Shown piece after piece: positions 19,678 through 32,000 of a stretch of DNA of 64,000 nucleotides. Each line of letters starts with the position of its first letter. Position 1 is the first letter of the stretch. The DNA lies in contig JAIVFJ010000303.1 of the NCBI GenBank assembly GCA_025765615.1, positions 1 through 64,000 on the forward strand. The letters are read 5' to 3'. Below the pieces are notes generated by a model. That model had not been told where the DNA came from, searched no databases, and saw nothing but the letters and a program-made list of their open reading frames with translations. The position numbers were made by a program, and so were the translations under genes. Origin of the DNA: Zopfochytrium polystomum (Eukaryota; Chytridiomycota; Chytridiomycetes; Chytridiales; Chytridiaceae).

Positions 19678-20933
19678 ATGAAGCTCGCCGCCACGCCGTT
19701 TGCGCTGCTCGTCTTTGCATTGGCGATGGTCTCACTGGCGGCAGTGCCTGCGCGTACGGGTTCAGTTTTCCAAACTCCAGCTGTTTCCCTTCCTCTCATC
19801 ATGGACGCAAATGGCAGAAATTTCTGAAACCAATTCGGGTAATTTTGCAGTTATCGCCTTCTTCAGCGGCAACGCGAGCGCTGAAGCGATTAGAAAACTA
19901 TCCTACCTCGAGATTCACGCAGATCGACCGCAGTATCCGACGACGCCCGGGATCCTCACGCTCTGGGTATGTCTTTCCTTTTTCGTTTTAGTTTAGGAAT
20001 TTGCAGAAGGCCGATCCACTACTTCCGATTCGAACCCTCTCCCCAACCCCCTCTCAAATACAAGGGATACTGCTACGCCACATCCTCGAGGCTCTTTTGC
20101 CTCAAATTTTCCATGAAAGACCTCCTTTCCTACTCCTTCACCCTTCGCCCGAAGCCGCTGGTCACCTACAACGGCACCTACCGCTACAACGAAGCCGGCA
20201 TCCTCTCGTCGCTATCGCAGCCTGTCAACCCGCTCGCCTTTCTATCGACGCTCTTCGCGCTCTGCTTCTTGGCCCTCACCTGGATCCTCCTCACTACCAC
20301 CCTCATCCTCCTCCTCCTCCCCACCACGTCCACTACCCCAGCAGCATCCACGACCCGCGCCCTCGCCGTCGCCGCCGCGACCGCCACCGCAGCCGCAGTC
20401 GCGGCGCTCACCCTCGCACTCGTGTCGACGCTCGCCTTCGCTGCCGTGGTGCGCGACCAGGTCATGGCCGCGTACGGTGCCGCTGCGGCAATCGCCGCGC
20501 CGCTGCCGTGCCTGATCGCCGGCGCGCTCGTGTCGCTGCCGCCGCCACCGCCGTCATCGGGGCCACTGCAAGGGTGGGGTCCCTGGCGAGGCTGCAGCCA
20601 CCGGTCAGCGGAGCGAACGAGGTGGCGTCAGCGACGGCGACTGGCGTGGTGGAGTTCGCGGGGGACGACGAAGACGCACGGGGCGGCGCGAAGCCAGCGG
20701 CGGGAGGCACGTGGCGCAAGCAGGCCCCGCCGCTCGGGTGGGCGTACGACGCCGCAGCGGCGGAGGCGGAGATGACGACGGCGGAAGCGGAGCGCGCCGT
20801 TGTCCCGACGACCGCGTCGGGCGATGACGGCGGGTCTTTGTTTGGTGGTGCCGTGCAGACTTTTGGACTTTCTTTGGACAGAAGTAAAGAAGGTGGAACC
20901 GACGAAGGCATGCTGCCGCGGTACGCGCCGTGA
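19678..20933 (+). CDS. Predicted multi-pass membrane protein, family not recognised
   Basis: Exon 1 (19678-19753) encodes a signal-peptide-like MKLAATPFALLVFALAMV. A 64-nt intron (19754-19817) joins it to exon 2 (19818-19966), which reads SETNSGNFAVIAFFSG. A GTATGT donor follows. Exon 3 starts near 19990-20000. It encodes KYKGYCYATSSRLF, a YNGTYRYNEAG loop with an N-glycosylation-like site, and at least three hydrophobic segments (FLSTLFALCFLALTWILL; two Ala/Leu-rich helices). The tail is acidic and ends GMLPRYAP. The hydrophobic part and the tail lie in different frames, bridged by a base at a G4 run near 20560, and a shift near the start of exon 3 is also likely. Overall plan resembles small fungal four-helix plasma-membrane proteins, without a firm match. 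Confidence 0.5.
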
Positions 20934-21931
20934 ATCTCAGCACACTTTGATAACGTTTCGCAGAAGAAGAAAAAGAAAACAAATGAAACACGAGAACGCA
21001 GTTTGCCTTGACAAATGCTTTGGTTGATTTCTTTCACGAATCCCAGGCCCCGAACCCACCCGTCTCGAACTCCCCCCCCCCCCAATTCCGCCCAGCCCCG
21101 GACGATGTGGATGGTGACCACCGCGACGTCAGCGGCCGCCGTGAGAAGCCACTAACGCAAAGGAGTGGACCAGCGGCGCTGTGAAAGATAACCTGGGGCG
21201 CGTTGTGGATCGTCAAGGCAGGGCGAGCAGGTCCAATGAAGGCACTTGGACGCCAGACAATTTGGAGGTGTGGCTCGGCCGAACCAAGGTGAATTGTCTC
21301 AAAAATTGTCATGTCAGAAACCCGCGTTCGAGTCGCTCAGGGGGCAGACCTGGCGATGCGCGGCTCTCACTTGTAGTACGTTGCAAATTGGCCCTTTTTC
21401 GGACGTGAATGTGGCAGCAGGTTCGTGGCGGTGATAGTCGTAGTTGTGGCAGTGCTTTTGGGGGAGCGAATGCTTGTTTTTTGGAAATGTTAGAAATTGG
21501 TGTATTTTGACCAATCGTCGTGGGGAGACTCGTTGGGTTTAAGGCCGCAGCCAGAAGAACGCCGCGGAATTTCGGCCGTTTTAAGGGAGCATGTATGTGG
21601 AAAATTCCAGAAGATAACACAAGCTGGCACTGTCCAGTTTCTGTTCTCCAATCGAGTTCTAGGCTCGTCGCGGCACCTCATACGGAGGCTTCCGCGCGGT
21701 GGCAATTGCCGTAGCGGAGGCCGTCGTCGTCGCACTGTAACCGCTTTCTGGAGCGGAGCTGGTGGAGCTGTGGTGGCCTATGGGTGCAGCGGTCTTTCGT
21801 TGCGGGAATGGAAGGGAAGAGCAATCAGAGGCCGCTTCCCGCCGCCTTTGGGTGCGAACTTTAATGATGCCTATAAGAAGCCATTATCCGCAACGGTCCC
21901 AAACACCCCCCGCATCACGTCCGCCTCGCCA
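20934..21931. other. Intergenic
   Basis: No gene recognised. A C10 run lies near 21074. Stretches of moderate GC with only short frames. Confidence 0.35.
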
Positions 21932-22870
21932 TCACCATGTCTCTTCGTCGGAGGAAGCCTCCACGTCCCCGGAATGAGAGGCTCGGGCGAGCAAAAAGTC
22001 ATGGAGGGCTTTCCAGAATTTATGAGGGTCCGCAGCATTCCATAATGTAGCCTCTTCCGCAGCAAGAACCCAAACGGCGTCAAGCATCTCCTGCGCATCC
22101 AGTCCAGCGTCAATAAGAAGCTGAGCGCAATCGATCGGGCACATCTCGAAGACACCTTCGCTCTCCCAGCCCCGCTGTACAACCATCACTGCAAAGTCCT
22201 CGGCGGTCACCGAGACGCCCAGCGCGAGCGCCAGCCGTATGGCCCCGGGATTTAACATCCCGTCGAGCAAGTTGCGCGGTCCCAACCCGTAGGTGGGGGA
22301 TCGCAGGAGCTGGCGGTGCGCCGCGCCCGTTCGCGCGTGCAAGAGCGGCGAGTCGGTCGCGTCGCGCAGGCGGAACGCAGCGCCGAGATCAACCAGCAGC
22401 TGCAACATCGCGGCGTCCTCCTTGTCGGCCACTTGCCAGGCCGTCGAAGAGTTGTACCAGTCCTTGTTCTCCCACGTGCGTTCGTAGAAGGGATCTGCGC
22501 CCTTGGTCAAAAGCAAGCGCGCCAGCTCCCGGAATCCAAAGGCGACGGCTGTTTCCAGGAGCGACGACAACGCCTTGGGGCTCTTGTCGTCCAGGCCGGC
22601 CCTGGTAAGATGAGCCACCAGGAGGCGCTCGAGATCGGGTGCGCCGGCGCACGACTCAAAGAGGAGGAGCAGATTGTGATGGTGTGACGTAACGATGGCC
22701 GTCTTGATGGCTTCGTTGGCTAGGAGGCGGTGGAACGATCGGCAGACGACCGCGAGCTTGTAGAACACGCGGTTCAGAGTGTGGGATGTGGCGAGGAGGA
22801 GTATCGGCTGCACGATGTCGTCTGGAAGATCAGTGATCGTGGGGGATCGCTGGACTGTGTTACGCGGCAT
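21932..22870 (-). CDS. F-box-like protein with ankyrin-type helical repeats
   Basis: 312 residues from the first in-frame ATG (22870), no intron. The N-terminus ITDLPDDIVQPILLLAT...LAVVCRSFHRLL looks like an F-box. It is followed by degenerate ankyrin-like units (ETAVAFGFRELARLLLTKGAD; DAAMLQLLVDLGAAFRLRD; CAQLLIDAGLDAQE). F-box proteins are substrate adaptors of SCF ubiquitin ligases, and the repeats would bind substrate. It is one of a local cluster with the genes at 23.1, 34.7 and 55 kb. Acidic C-terminus (SGDVEASSDEETW). Confidence 0.65.
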   Translation of the reverse strand: MPRNTVQRSPTITDLPDDIVQPILLLATSHTLNRVFYKLAVVCRSFHRLLANEAIKTAIVTSHHHNLLLLFESCAGAPDLERLLVAHLTRAGLDDKSPKALSSLLETAVAFGFRELARLLLTKGADPFYERTWENKDWYNSSTAWQVADKEDAAMLQLLVDLGAAFRLRDATDSPLLHARTGAAHRQLLRSPTYGLGPRNLLDGMLNPGAIRLALALGVSVTAEDFAVMVVQRGWESEGVFEMCPIDCAQLLIDAGLDAQEMLDAVWVLAAEEATLWNAADPHKFWKALHDFLLARASHSGDVEASSDEETW

Positions 22871-23123
22871 GGTTGCTGTCTCGTATGGAGTCAAGTTGCG
22901 AGGTCACCGAGTTGGACGGTCCAATGTGCGAGGGAGATTTGCTGGGAGGGGATGGGTGGCACAGCCCAAAGCGCGTCAACATAATGTCCATCTGCGGCCG
23001 TGTGACTGCGGCCCATCCTCGCCGGGATATCAGCGTCCGCCGCAGCGAAGGTCTGCCAATAGCCCTGAAATGTTTAGCCGCTCGTTTGCGCGTTCAGTTC
23101 GTCTCACTCCGCATCGATATAGT

Positions 23124-24711
23124 TCAGTTTACTTTTATTTGGCCTTTCTTCTCCGCTTCCCAGCTACGCAAAACCTCAACAACGTCTTCATGCTCTTTAA
23201 CAATTGCATAATCCATTGGCGTCAGATTCGTCAAGGTCCTTGCGTTAATGTCTGCGCCAGCCATCAGGAGCACTTGTGCGATGCCGGCCCTTCCATAGTC
23301 ACATGCGTTATGCAGCGCTGTCCTCCCGTCGTCGTCCTTGCTGTCCACCCAAGCTCCATAGTCAAGAAGCACTTGCACTACCCCAATATTTCCGTTTCGG
23401 ACGGCGAACAGCAAGGCAGCGCATTGGACAACAGTGTTGCCACCATTCACCTCCCTCATAGCGTGATTCACTTCCGCGCCACCGCAAATGCAGTGCAGGC
23501 TCTCTCGACTCAAGAGCAGCTCGACAATCTCAACAGATCCCGATATTGCTGCAGCCCTCAACAAGTCATCTGATTTGCTTCTTTCCCATCCTTGGTCCAG
23601 CAAAAAGTCCATGATATCAAGATGGTCCCCTTCACAGGCCGCTTCAAGGGGACATGTAACTTCTTCCGGGCGGAAGGCTCTTCTGTCATTGACGTCTACA
23701 TAGCTATTCAGCCACTGTGTGATATCCAGGTTTCCGCACTTTGCAGCATAGTACAGCGCAGTATTTAGGGCGATTTTGGTGGCCGAATAGCCCATGCTGG
23801 AGTCACTCGAAATGCAGCGCTGAAACAAAAACTGAACTGTTTCCAGTGATGCTGACCGCGCTGCCGCAGACAGAAGCCCGTTGAACTCTGAGCTTGCTAC
23901 CTTTGCACCGAGTTTCAGGAGAGTCCTGGCTACGTTTACATTGCCCTTCGCGCAAGCCACCATAAAAGGCGAACGTCCATCATTGGTTGTTGCGTCGATG
24001 TCGGCTCCATTCATTGCGAGGTACTCGACTACGTCCACCCTCCCACTTACACATGCAAAGTGCAACGATGACATTCCCCAGAGGGCTTGGCTGTTTACAG
24101 ATGCGCCCTGCTGAACGAGCAGCCTGACCATTTCGAGATTTCCACTCCTGCAGGCTCTGTGCAGCGGCTTGCTGTAGAGCTCGGGAAGGCGTTGGCCGTG
24201 GTCGGTTCCCTCTATCATTGCGCCGCATCCGAGAAAGAACTTTGCGAGATCGAGTCGGCCGTTGTCCGCTGCAAGCAAAAGCCCCTCGGTTGCTGCGGTC
24301 GGCTCGAGGCGTCCGATCATTGCCTTGACCGCCTCCGCCTCGGCGCAGTCGTGCCGGATCAGCCACCGTGCGACACGGATATGCGGCGTCTCGCCGTTCG
24401 CGACGGTCTCAGCACCTGCTGCGCCCTGTGCGAGCCACGCGCTGACGAGATCGAGCGGCTCGCTGGCGCCCTGGGCGTGCAGCGTGGCGCACAAGCCCGG
24501 AGCCGCGGCGATCGTCGGCGGGGATGTCGATGGTTGTGCCGATGGATGGCCGCCGCAATCGAGATCGTGGGACGGCCTCCGCTTGGACGCCTTGCGCCGT
24601 GGAAGAAGCCGGTTACGTCGGGATGGCTGTGCGTCGGACGCTTCAAGGAGGAATGCTCACCAGCTCCGGACTCTCTCGCGGCTCCGAGGATCCGTCCGAC
24701 GAGGAGGACAT
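23124..24711 (-). CDS. Ankyrin-repeat protein
   Basis: Exon 1 is 24711-24661 (MSSSSDGSSEPRESPEL). A 79-nt intron (24660-24582) with donor GTGAGC follows, then exon 2 is 24581-23124 (486 codons). Repeated ankyrin units: YSKPLHRACRSGNLEMVRLL, MSSLHFACVSGRVDVVEYLA, RSPFMVACAKGNVNVARTLL, CPLEAACEGDHLDIMDFLL and RTALHNACDYGRAGIAQVLL. No catalytic domain or membrane segment. The frame is intact, unlike its paralogue at 54961-56733, with which it shares the arrangement [LY]..YVD...PL.AACE...FLLD(Q/K)GWE...IVELLL. Function: a protein-binding scaffold, partner unknown. Confidence 0.8.
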
Positions 24712-25139
24712 TTTTATGCCCGACCGACTCTAAGAAAATCAGACAAACCCGAATAGCTAAAAGTAACTAGTTTCGGAGCGACACCCGACTGTCTCAAAAA
24801 GGAAAACGAGGAAAAACATTGACAGCAGCAGCGCGACGGCGGCTCGCCGCCGAACTGCTGAACAAACCCGTTTTCGGCATATCGCAGATGAACATTCAAC
24901 ATCCGCCACTGCAACTGTGTGCATAAATCGCATCCCCAGACCGTTTATTCAATAAATTGTTAAGATGAACGAAAATAACATCTGGCGTGGCGTGCACACC
25001 TTTACTTATGGCAGTACACTTGAAAATGTGGCCAACTTTTTTGGTGATTCAAGAACTGCGATCGCGTCCTGGGCACCTGAATCCTATGCGTGCGATCCCC
25101 AAATGCATTCTCAGGGTAGCTCGCGCCCGATTCGAACTT
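24712..25139. other. Intergenic between ankyrin gene and eIF2 gamma
   Basis: 5' flank of the ankyrin gene and 3' flank of eIF2 gamma. Nothing else recognised. Confidence 0.4.
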
Positions 25140-26782
25140 TCACAGCTCAGGCTCTGTTGTCGTTCCTCGTATGATATGCCCCCACCCAATCAAGCTGTGC
25201 AGCACGGAAGAAGCTACAATTAGATGAGGGTTACGGAAAAGAAAAAAAACCGCTCAACTCACCGCCAGTGCTTTTCAATCCGACGTGAAAGGGCAACCTT
25301 CTCCCCAACTTGGGTGCAGGCGGGGGTAGTAAGCTGAATCTTCGCCAAGTCTGCTTTCACGCTAAGGACTTTGCAGCCACAGCTGGTGCTTCCGATATTT
25401 GCGAGCAGGACCTCGTGCTTTGTGAGCGCGTCGACCTCAGATCGCCGCTTGTTGTCTGTCTTGACTCCAAGTAATTTACGGAGCAGGAAATATTGCATCT
25501 CGATCTCCACGTAAATGGCTGGAAGGTGCCCCACGGCTCCCATTACGTGTCCAACAAGACGATCAGCACGGCAAATGGTCGGGTCGATGCGAGTGCCAAC
25601 GCCGATCAGACCTCCCGGTACTGCAAAACGGAGATCGTTTTGCTCGGCTAGAAGGGAAGCGATGCGGGAGAAGAGTGGCCGGCACCGAACACGGCCTTCA
25701 GCATCTTTCGTGACAAGACCAGGGCGAACTTCCACCTCGTCACCAACCCTAAGCACACCACGCAGAATAGATCCACCAGCAAACCCCACCCTTCAGATCA
25801 GCGACCTCGGCTCCTGGCTTGTTCACGTCAAACGAGCGAATGATGATGAGCTTGGGCTTCGAGCTGAAGTCTCTCGGAGGTATGGGAACTCTTCTGACGA
25901 TGTACTCATTCACGACGTCGATGTTGCATTTCAGCTGCGCTGAGAGAGGAATAATGGGAGCGCCATCGGCGACGGTTCCTCGAATGAACTTCAAAATCTG
26001 CTCGTGGTGCTCTTGTGCTGCCGCTTCCTTCAAGAGATCCACCTTGTTTTGTAAGATCAGAACGTTTCGAAGTTTCATGATTTGGATGGCCGCAAGGTGT
26101 TCCGCGGTTTGGGGTTGTGGGCACGGCTCGTTCCCCGCAATAAGAAGAATTGCAGCATCCATGACGGCCGCCCCGTTCAGCATCGTGGCCATGAGAATGT
26201 CGTGCCCCGGGCAGTCGACGAATGATACATGCCTGATCGTGCAAAAAAAAAACAAAACTAAGTCAGTGAGCCTCCATTCACGACAAAAAATTCGCGGATT
26301 CGTACCTCAAAAGCTTCATTTTCCCACCACATCCCGGCCTTTCGCAGCTGAACCCCTCATTTTTGTCGCTTTTAAATGATTTGTAGCAGCCAGGACGTGG
26401 GCAACCGTCGTTGTCGCACTTGAAGATCTGGAAGGGTGGCAGCGTCAGTTGGCGGTCTGGTCCTAGCACGCTCACGCAACCTTGGCATTGGCATAACCAA
26501 GCTTGATTGTTATGTTCTGCTTCAGTTCTTTTTCGAAACGGACGGTCTGAACACCCGAGATCGCCTTCACGATAGTCGATTTGCCGTGGGCGACGTGGCC
26601 AATCGTACCTGGAGGCAAATTCGCTCAGACAAGGAATAGAGACTCGAAAATAATTGGCGATGGCTCCATCACGTCGAATTGCACTGCCCGCACTCCCACC
26701 TACCAATGTTGATGGTCGCCTGCCTCGAGATGACCTCTGGGGAGAGAGGAGTGAGCTTGCGCACGTCGATGTTGTCGGCCAT
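25140..26782 (-). CDS. GCD11: Translation initiation factor eIF2 subunit gamma
   Basis: GTPase that carries Met-tRNAi to the 40S ribosome. Five exons: 26782-26704, 26608-26481, 26427-26306, 26232-25263 and 25194-25140. Introns are 95, 53, 73 and 68 nt. G1 is [15 protein letters not shown]3 VDCPGHD, G4 LQNKVD and G5 LSAQ. The Cys-rich insert [14 protein letters not shown]...CERPGCGG is present. The last exon gives [13 protein letters not shown], the conserved C-terminus. Total length is 1354 nt, one base too many. The extra base lies at 25781-25787 (GGGGTTT on the coding strand, where [13 protein letters not shown] should read), so a 450-residue protein results after one deletion. For an essential single-copy-type gene this suggests sequence error. 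Confidence 0.93.
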
Positions 26783-27740
26783 GGTTTTTTTCTTTCCGCA
26801 GACAAACATCAAAGAAGAGGTAAAGTACGATGGCTTTTTGGGTGAATCGATTGTAGAGCTGATTCACTTGCACTGGTGAATATCATTCGAAAGAAAATGT
26901 CCGGAAAATCACTCGTTCGCGCTGAGAGAGAGAGGAACGAGAAGGAGAAATCAGTGAGAGAGACAAGAAAATGAGGGAAGGAACAGAAACTTGGCCCACC
27001 CACAAGCTCGTCTCAGGTTCCCCTCAATCAAGCGTCGATGTACTATTTATTGACAATGCGAACAATAACTCCGATACCTTTTCCTCCCTTCCGCACCAGC
27101 CATTTCGATTCTTCTGACGATGCGGTGCTTGCCTAACAGACGCCATAACGCACCCCTGCTTTCTGTAGCACAGCACTAACGACAAAGTCAAATTGCTCGC
27201 TTTGTTTCTTTTTATCGAGCGTCTTGTTCCGTCAGGCTTAAATTTTTAAGGCATTCTCGGCCGCTCGCAGCCCCATTACACTACTCTGCTTCAAGAGAAT
27301 GACTGATTCCAATTATTCTAATCAATAGTTTACACATTGTCCACGCAATCATCGATACCGACAAACTGTGGCCGCTCCTAAATCGTCCGGTTCCCACAAA
27401 AAACCCCGCCCGACATCTTCCCAAGTTCCCACTCGTCATTTCTGCCACTTCTCACATCCGCTAATCACCTTCCTCTGCTATTGTGTTCTGCTGCAACGGC
27501 GTTTCCTCCTTCCGTCACTGCACCAAGCTGCGGTCAATCTTCGGAACGAATCAAGGCGACGTTGCATCAGCAGATTTGTCAATAAGACAGTCAGAACCAT
27601 CTCTTATTGCAACTCAACTACAAAAGGAAAGACTTATCCTAGAACACTTTGAAACGAGACGGAGACGAAGGAAGCGAATGGAACAAATGCGGAACAAAGG
27701 GAATGGTTTGTGGGAGTGCAGTGAGAGTTGGTTTTTCCCT
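26783..27740. other. Intergenic
   Basis: 5' flank of eIF2 gamma and 3' flank of the cysteine-rich gene. No exon, tRNA or repeat recognised. Confidence 0.4.
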
Positions 27741-28222
27741 TCAACAATGGCAAATTGATGCGCAGTCCGAAGGCCCCGACTTGAGGCATACCAGCGAGTT
27801 GAGCGCGCCACGGAGCTCGCCGCAGCGGCAGTCTATGAGGGAAGGATGCGCAGGGAAGGTACGATTAGAATTTTAGGTTGCTGAAACAGACAGGGATTGG
27901 AGAGAGAGGGAGGATGAATGTTCGCGCCCTCTCGGGCGTCGCGTATGTGGGTGTTGCGTGTGTGCCCGTCCGTCCGGTGCGCGAGCAACCACCAAGCCCA
28001 CTCCTCCCCTCCCCGGCTTGCCCCGCGGCGTGCAAACTCACTTTTCAGGCATTCGGCGGCGTTCGCGCCCGAGCAGGTGGGCTTCTTTATCCTGCTCGGC
28101 CGGCTTGGAGAGTTTCCGGCGAGCGCGGGGGTTGGAGGCGCGAGCGCGGCGAGCAGGACAAAGAGGGCCAGCAGGACGGCGGCGGCGGCGAGGAAGGAGC
28201 GGCGGAGGGGGTGCGGGGACAT
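27741..28222 (-). CDS. Small secreted cysteine-rich protein (predicted, 90 aa)
   Basis: Exon 1 is 28222-28042, the intron is 28041-27833 (209 nt, GTGAGT...CTCATAG, phase 1), exon 2 is 27832-27741. N-terminus MSPHPLRRSFLAAAAVLLAL continues into FVLLAALAPPTPALAG, a clear signal peptide. After a short basic linker the mature part has eight cysteines in 41 residues: C-x7-C-x3-C-x-C-x11-C-x7-C-x3-C-x-C. The joined frame makes CLKNCRC and ends ICHC-stop, and both exons become Cys-rich only when spliced this way. Extracellular disulfide-bonded peptide. Family not recognised; effector or antimicrobial roles would be guesses. Confidence 0.6.
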
Positions 28223-28547
28223 ATGGTTTGGTTTTTTTTGGGTGGGTGAGTTGGGGCTGTTTCTGTTTGTTTGGATTTCCGACTTGCGCTGTTGGAAACT
28301 GCTGGAGCAGGGCAGTGCTGTTTTATACAGTCCTGCGGGGCCGAGTGCGCTCGCGGCGGCAGGCACGCCAAAGACAGCAACCAAGCCCAAGCCTGTTTGC
28401 TTGCGTGTCCACGGGTGGGGGTGCGGCGGCGGCTGTCTTCTTGTTCTTTCTGGAAAGACACTGTCGCCTGCCTGCCTACACACCACACACGTGTCCGTCT
28501 CACGTCGCTCTTTCTTTTCCCGGCAACAAGTATTTTCGGAGATGCAC

Positions 28548-28580
<33 letters not shown>

Positions 28581-28889
28581 CACTGTCTTCAGCACGGGGC
28601 GGGTATCGCAAGGCCGAGTGTTTTGTCGGGAGTGGCCTAGGCCTGCTGCTGCTCTGCTGCTCTTCTACTTGCTTCCCTCTGCTTCGCTTGCACTCGCCAC
28701 CGCCACCAAGAAGAAGAAGAAGAAGAAGAAGAAGAAGACGCTAACTGGCCCTGTCCCAGTCAGTCGCGCGCCTCTCTTCTTTCGCAAACGGGCTCGTCGC
28801 TCGCTGTCTACTGTTCACGTGGTTCTTCAGGTGGAGGTGGAGCGCCGAAGACATTGTTTGTTTTTTTCGAGATCCAACAATCTGGGAAC

Positions 28890-28941
<52 letters not shown>

Positions 28942-29093
28942 CCCTACAGAGAAAAATCAAAAAAAAATGGCAATCTGGAAAGGAGATCGAAAAACGGGAG
29001 GAAGAAGGTGGTGGTCGGTTAATCAGTCGGCGTCGGCGTCGTTTTCCGATATAAGTCTGAGAAACACCCTGCGGGAGGGGGAAGGGGTGGTTG
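28223..29093. repeat. Intergenic with several microsatellites
   Basis: (CA)n at about 28547-28577, (AAG)n at about 28709-28738 and (GA)n at about 28890-28938. No gene recognised. Confidence 0.6.
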
Positions 29094-32000
29094 TTAGCGA
29101 AGGGCGGGTATCTCAAATTTCCCAAAAACCGCAAAACTCAACTCCTCCAACGTCGTCTGCGACACCCCCCAATCCACGATGCCCGCCCTCGCCCGCCCTT
29201 CCTCCATAATCTCGAAAATCCTCGCCACCGCGCCCGGCGCCGCCGCAAACTCGTACGACGAGCTCGCCGCGAACGCGTCCACCTTGGCGAACCCGCCCCG
29301 CGGCAGCACCGCGGCTTCCACCCACGCGCACGCGCGCGCCGTGTGGGTGGGGTGCGTGTTGAAGAAGAGGCGGAACCCGGCGCCGTAGAGCTCTTTGAGG
29401 CGGAGAGGGTTGGCGTAGCACCGGAGTACGCCTTTCGACATGATGCCGATCCGCTGGCAGACGGCTTCGGCTTCTTCCATCGAGTGCGTGGTCTGGATGG
29501 GTTTGGTGGGCGCGGGGGGAGAGAGGGTTTTTCGATGTCAGTCGCTTGAGGTCAACGTCATTTAGTGGTACTCACAATGACAATGGTCTTGTCCTCCTTG
29601 GCGCGGTGGATAATGTTCCATATGAGTCGTCTCACCTCCGGGTCCAAACCGGTCTATTTTTCACGGGGGGAATTAGTGGTTTCGAAATAGCATCCTTCAG
29701 CAACACCCCCACGCGTTCTCAACGATAAGAAAAATGAGAAAAACATGCACGCACCGTCGGCTCGTCCAAGAACACGACCTGTGGGCTGCCCACGAGCGCA
29801 ATGGCGATCGAAAGGCGCCGCTTCTCGCCGCCCGAAAGCCTCTTTGTCAGCCGACGCCGCACTGTCGACAGCGACACCTGCTCCAGCACGGTCTCCACGG
29901 TCTGCCGCTCGTCGCGCCGGCTCGCCCCTTTCAGCCGGCAGTAGAAGAATAGGTGCTCCTCGACAGTCAGGTCTTCCCACAGGATGTCGAACTGGGCGAA
30001 TTTTTTTTTTTTTTTTTTTTTTTTTTTTCAGGAGGAACAAGCCGGGTTAAGAAAAAAAGAGAACGAAAGGAAATCTCACCTGCGGGCAAATCCCTATAAC
30101 CTTATACACCTCGTCCATCTCCGTCCGAATATCATACCCGCTCAACACCGCCCGCCCCGCCGACACCTCGTACAACCCCGTCAGCATGCTGATCAGCGTC
30201 GTCTTCCCCGCCCCGTTCGGCCCCAGCAAGCCAAGCACCACCCCGCGCTCCGCCGCGAACGACACGTCCCGCACGGCGACTTTGGCCGCGGCCCCCGGCG
30301 CGCGGGAGGGGTACACTTTGCGGAGGTGCGAGACCACGAGGGGTGTGTCGGCCGGGTACGCGCCGAGGTCGACGCGCCGCCGCTCTGCGGCGACGTCGGC
30401 GTCTTCGAGGGAGGTCGTGGAGTCGGTGGCTGGCTCGGCGCGAAGGAGGGAGGCTGAGAGGCTGGCGTCCGGGGTTGTGGTGGGGCGACGAGCGGCGGGG
30501 CGAGAGATGCGGGAGACGAGGGAGGTGACGGGGTAGTGCCAGGGGCGGCGTTGGCCGTATTGGGAGGGGAGGACGGCCGTAAGGTACACGGCGGCGAGGC
30601 CGTAGACGAGGACTTCGGCGGTCATGTAGAGCATGGCGAGGGTGACTTCGTTGCTCTTTGTCATGTCGGTTGAGATGTAAGGCTGAAGGGGGGTTTGTGT
30701 CAGCTTTCCACGCCAGAGAAAAAATCGGAAACGTCCTTATTGCGGGAGCTTGAACTTACGCGCTTGCTGGGGTCGTACGAGGCCAGGTTCAGCACGTACA
30801 GCGCGCGGTAGAAAGCGAACGGCGGCCATATGAACAGGGCGGAGGGAAAGTCGCCGTCGTCAAAGATGTTGTTGGTCACGATGGATATGATGACTCCGCA
30901 CAGCACAAGCAGGAAAACGAGCACTTGGAAAAAATAAAGTGAGGAGGATCGCATCAGTTAGGTTCATGTCATGTCCATTCGACTCACCCAGCGCCATCCG
31001 GCTGCGGTTGAAGAAAGAGGCGAAAAAGAAGGCCAACGTGACTTGAGCGTTGCCCCAGACAAAGAACAGAAGCAGAATGACGGGAAGCCCTGTTTTTGTA
31101 AACAAGCTCAGGTTGGTGAGGCGTCCCGTGATAATAAAGATGATCGACGAGATGGCGAAGAGCACAAAGAAAGTAACGTAGTGAGATACGTTGTACGCCC
31201 ACTCCTTCAAGCCATTCATTTTCATTATCGCGAGGCTGGTGAAAGGATTTGATTAGGTTATTTACTTGATCTTAAAAACGCATTCGCAGCTTGCTCACAT
31301 TCGGTCTTCCTTTTCTGTCCTCGAAGAAGTCGCAGAAAGGTTGGGATAGAAAGCATTTCAAGTCAGTGCCAAACTCGAAATAACAAGGCAAGGAACGCCC
31401 CTACCTTTTACAAGCGTAATTACAAAGATGGGCAGCAAGAACGACACTCCGAACGGAAACAAGATCCTTCCGACGATCCCCGCAAATTCGTATTTTGTCC
31501 TCGTCGACTGCGTCTCCGGAAACGCACGCAATCCCTGCGTAATCTTTGCGCCGGCAAGCCTGCCGCTCCTTCCAACAGTCGCCCCAAAGTACTTGACCGT
31601 CGCCTGGTCCAACTGCGTCAAAAACGTCAACAGCCGCTGCCCCTTTGACGGAAAACTCCCCGCCGCGTCCACCCGCTTGTCGCCGCCGACGTGCAGCACG
31701 ATCCGCGACGACAGCTCCGCCGCGGCCCCGTCGCCCGACAGCGCGTCCAGGAACACCCCGCCGTGCGGCATCCGCGCCGTCAACGCACCCGCCCGCAGGT
31801 AAAAGTCGGTCAGCTCCGCCGAGGTCGGGCTCGCCTGCTGCAGGACCGTCTTGTTCAGCTGCGACAGCTGCACCAGCAGCGATTGGATGCGCAGGCTCAA
31901 GTCGTCGTCCAGCGCGAGGTCGCTGGTGGCGGGCGTCACCGCGGACGACGACGGCGGGAGAAAGTACGGGACGGGGAGGAAGTCCTGCAGACCCGTTGTC

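Noticed and set aside
23124..24494. Non-AUG (TTG) start for the ankyrin protein at 24494
   Set aside because: A spliced upstream exon with ATG at 24711, donor GTGAGC and an in-phase 79-nt intron explains the N-terminus better.
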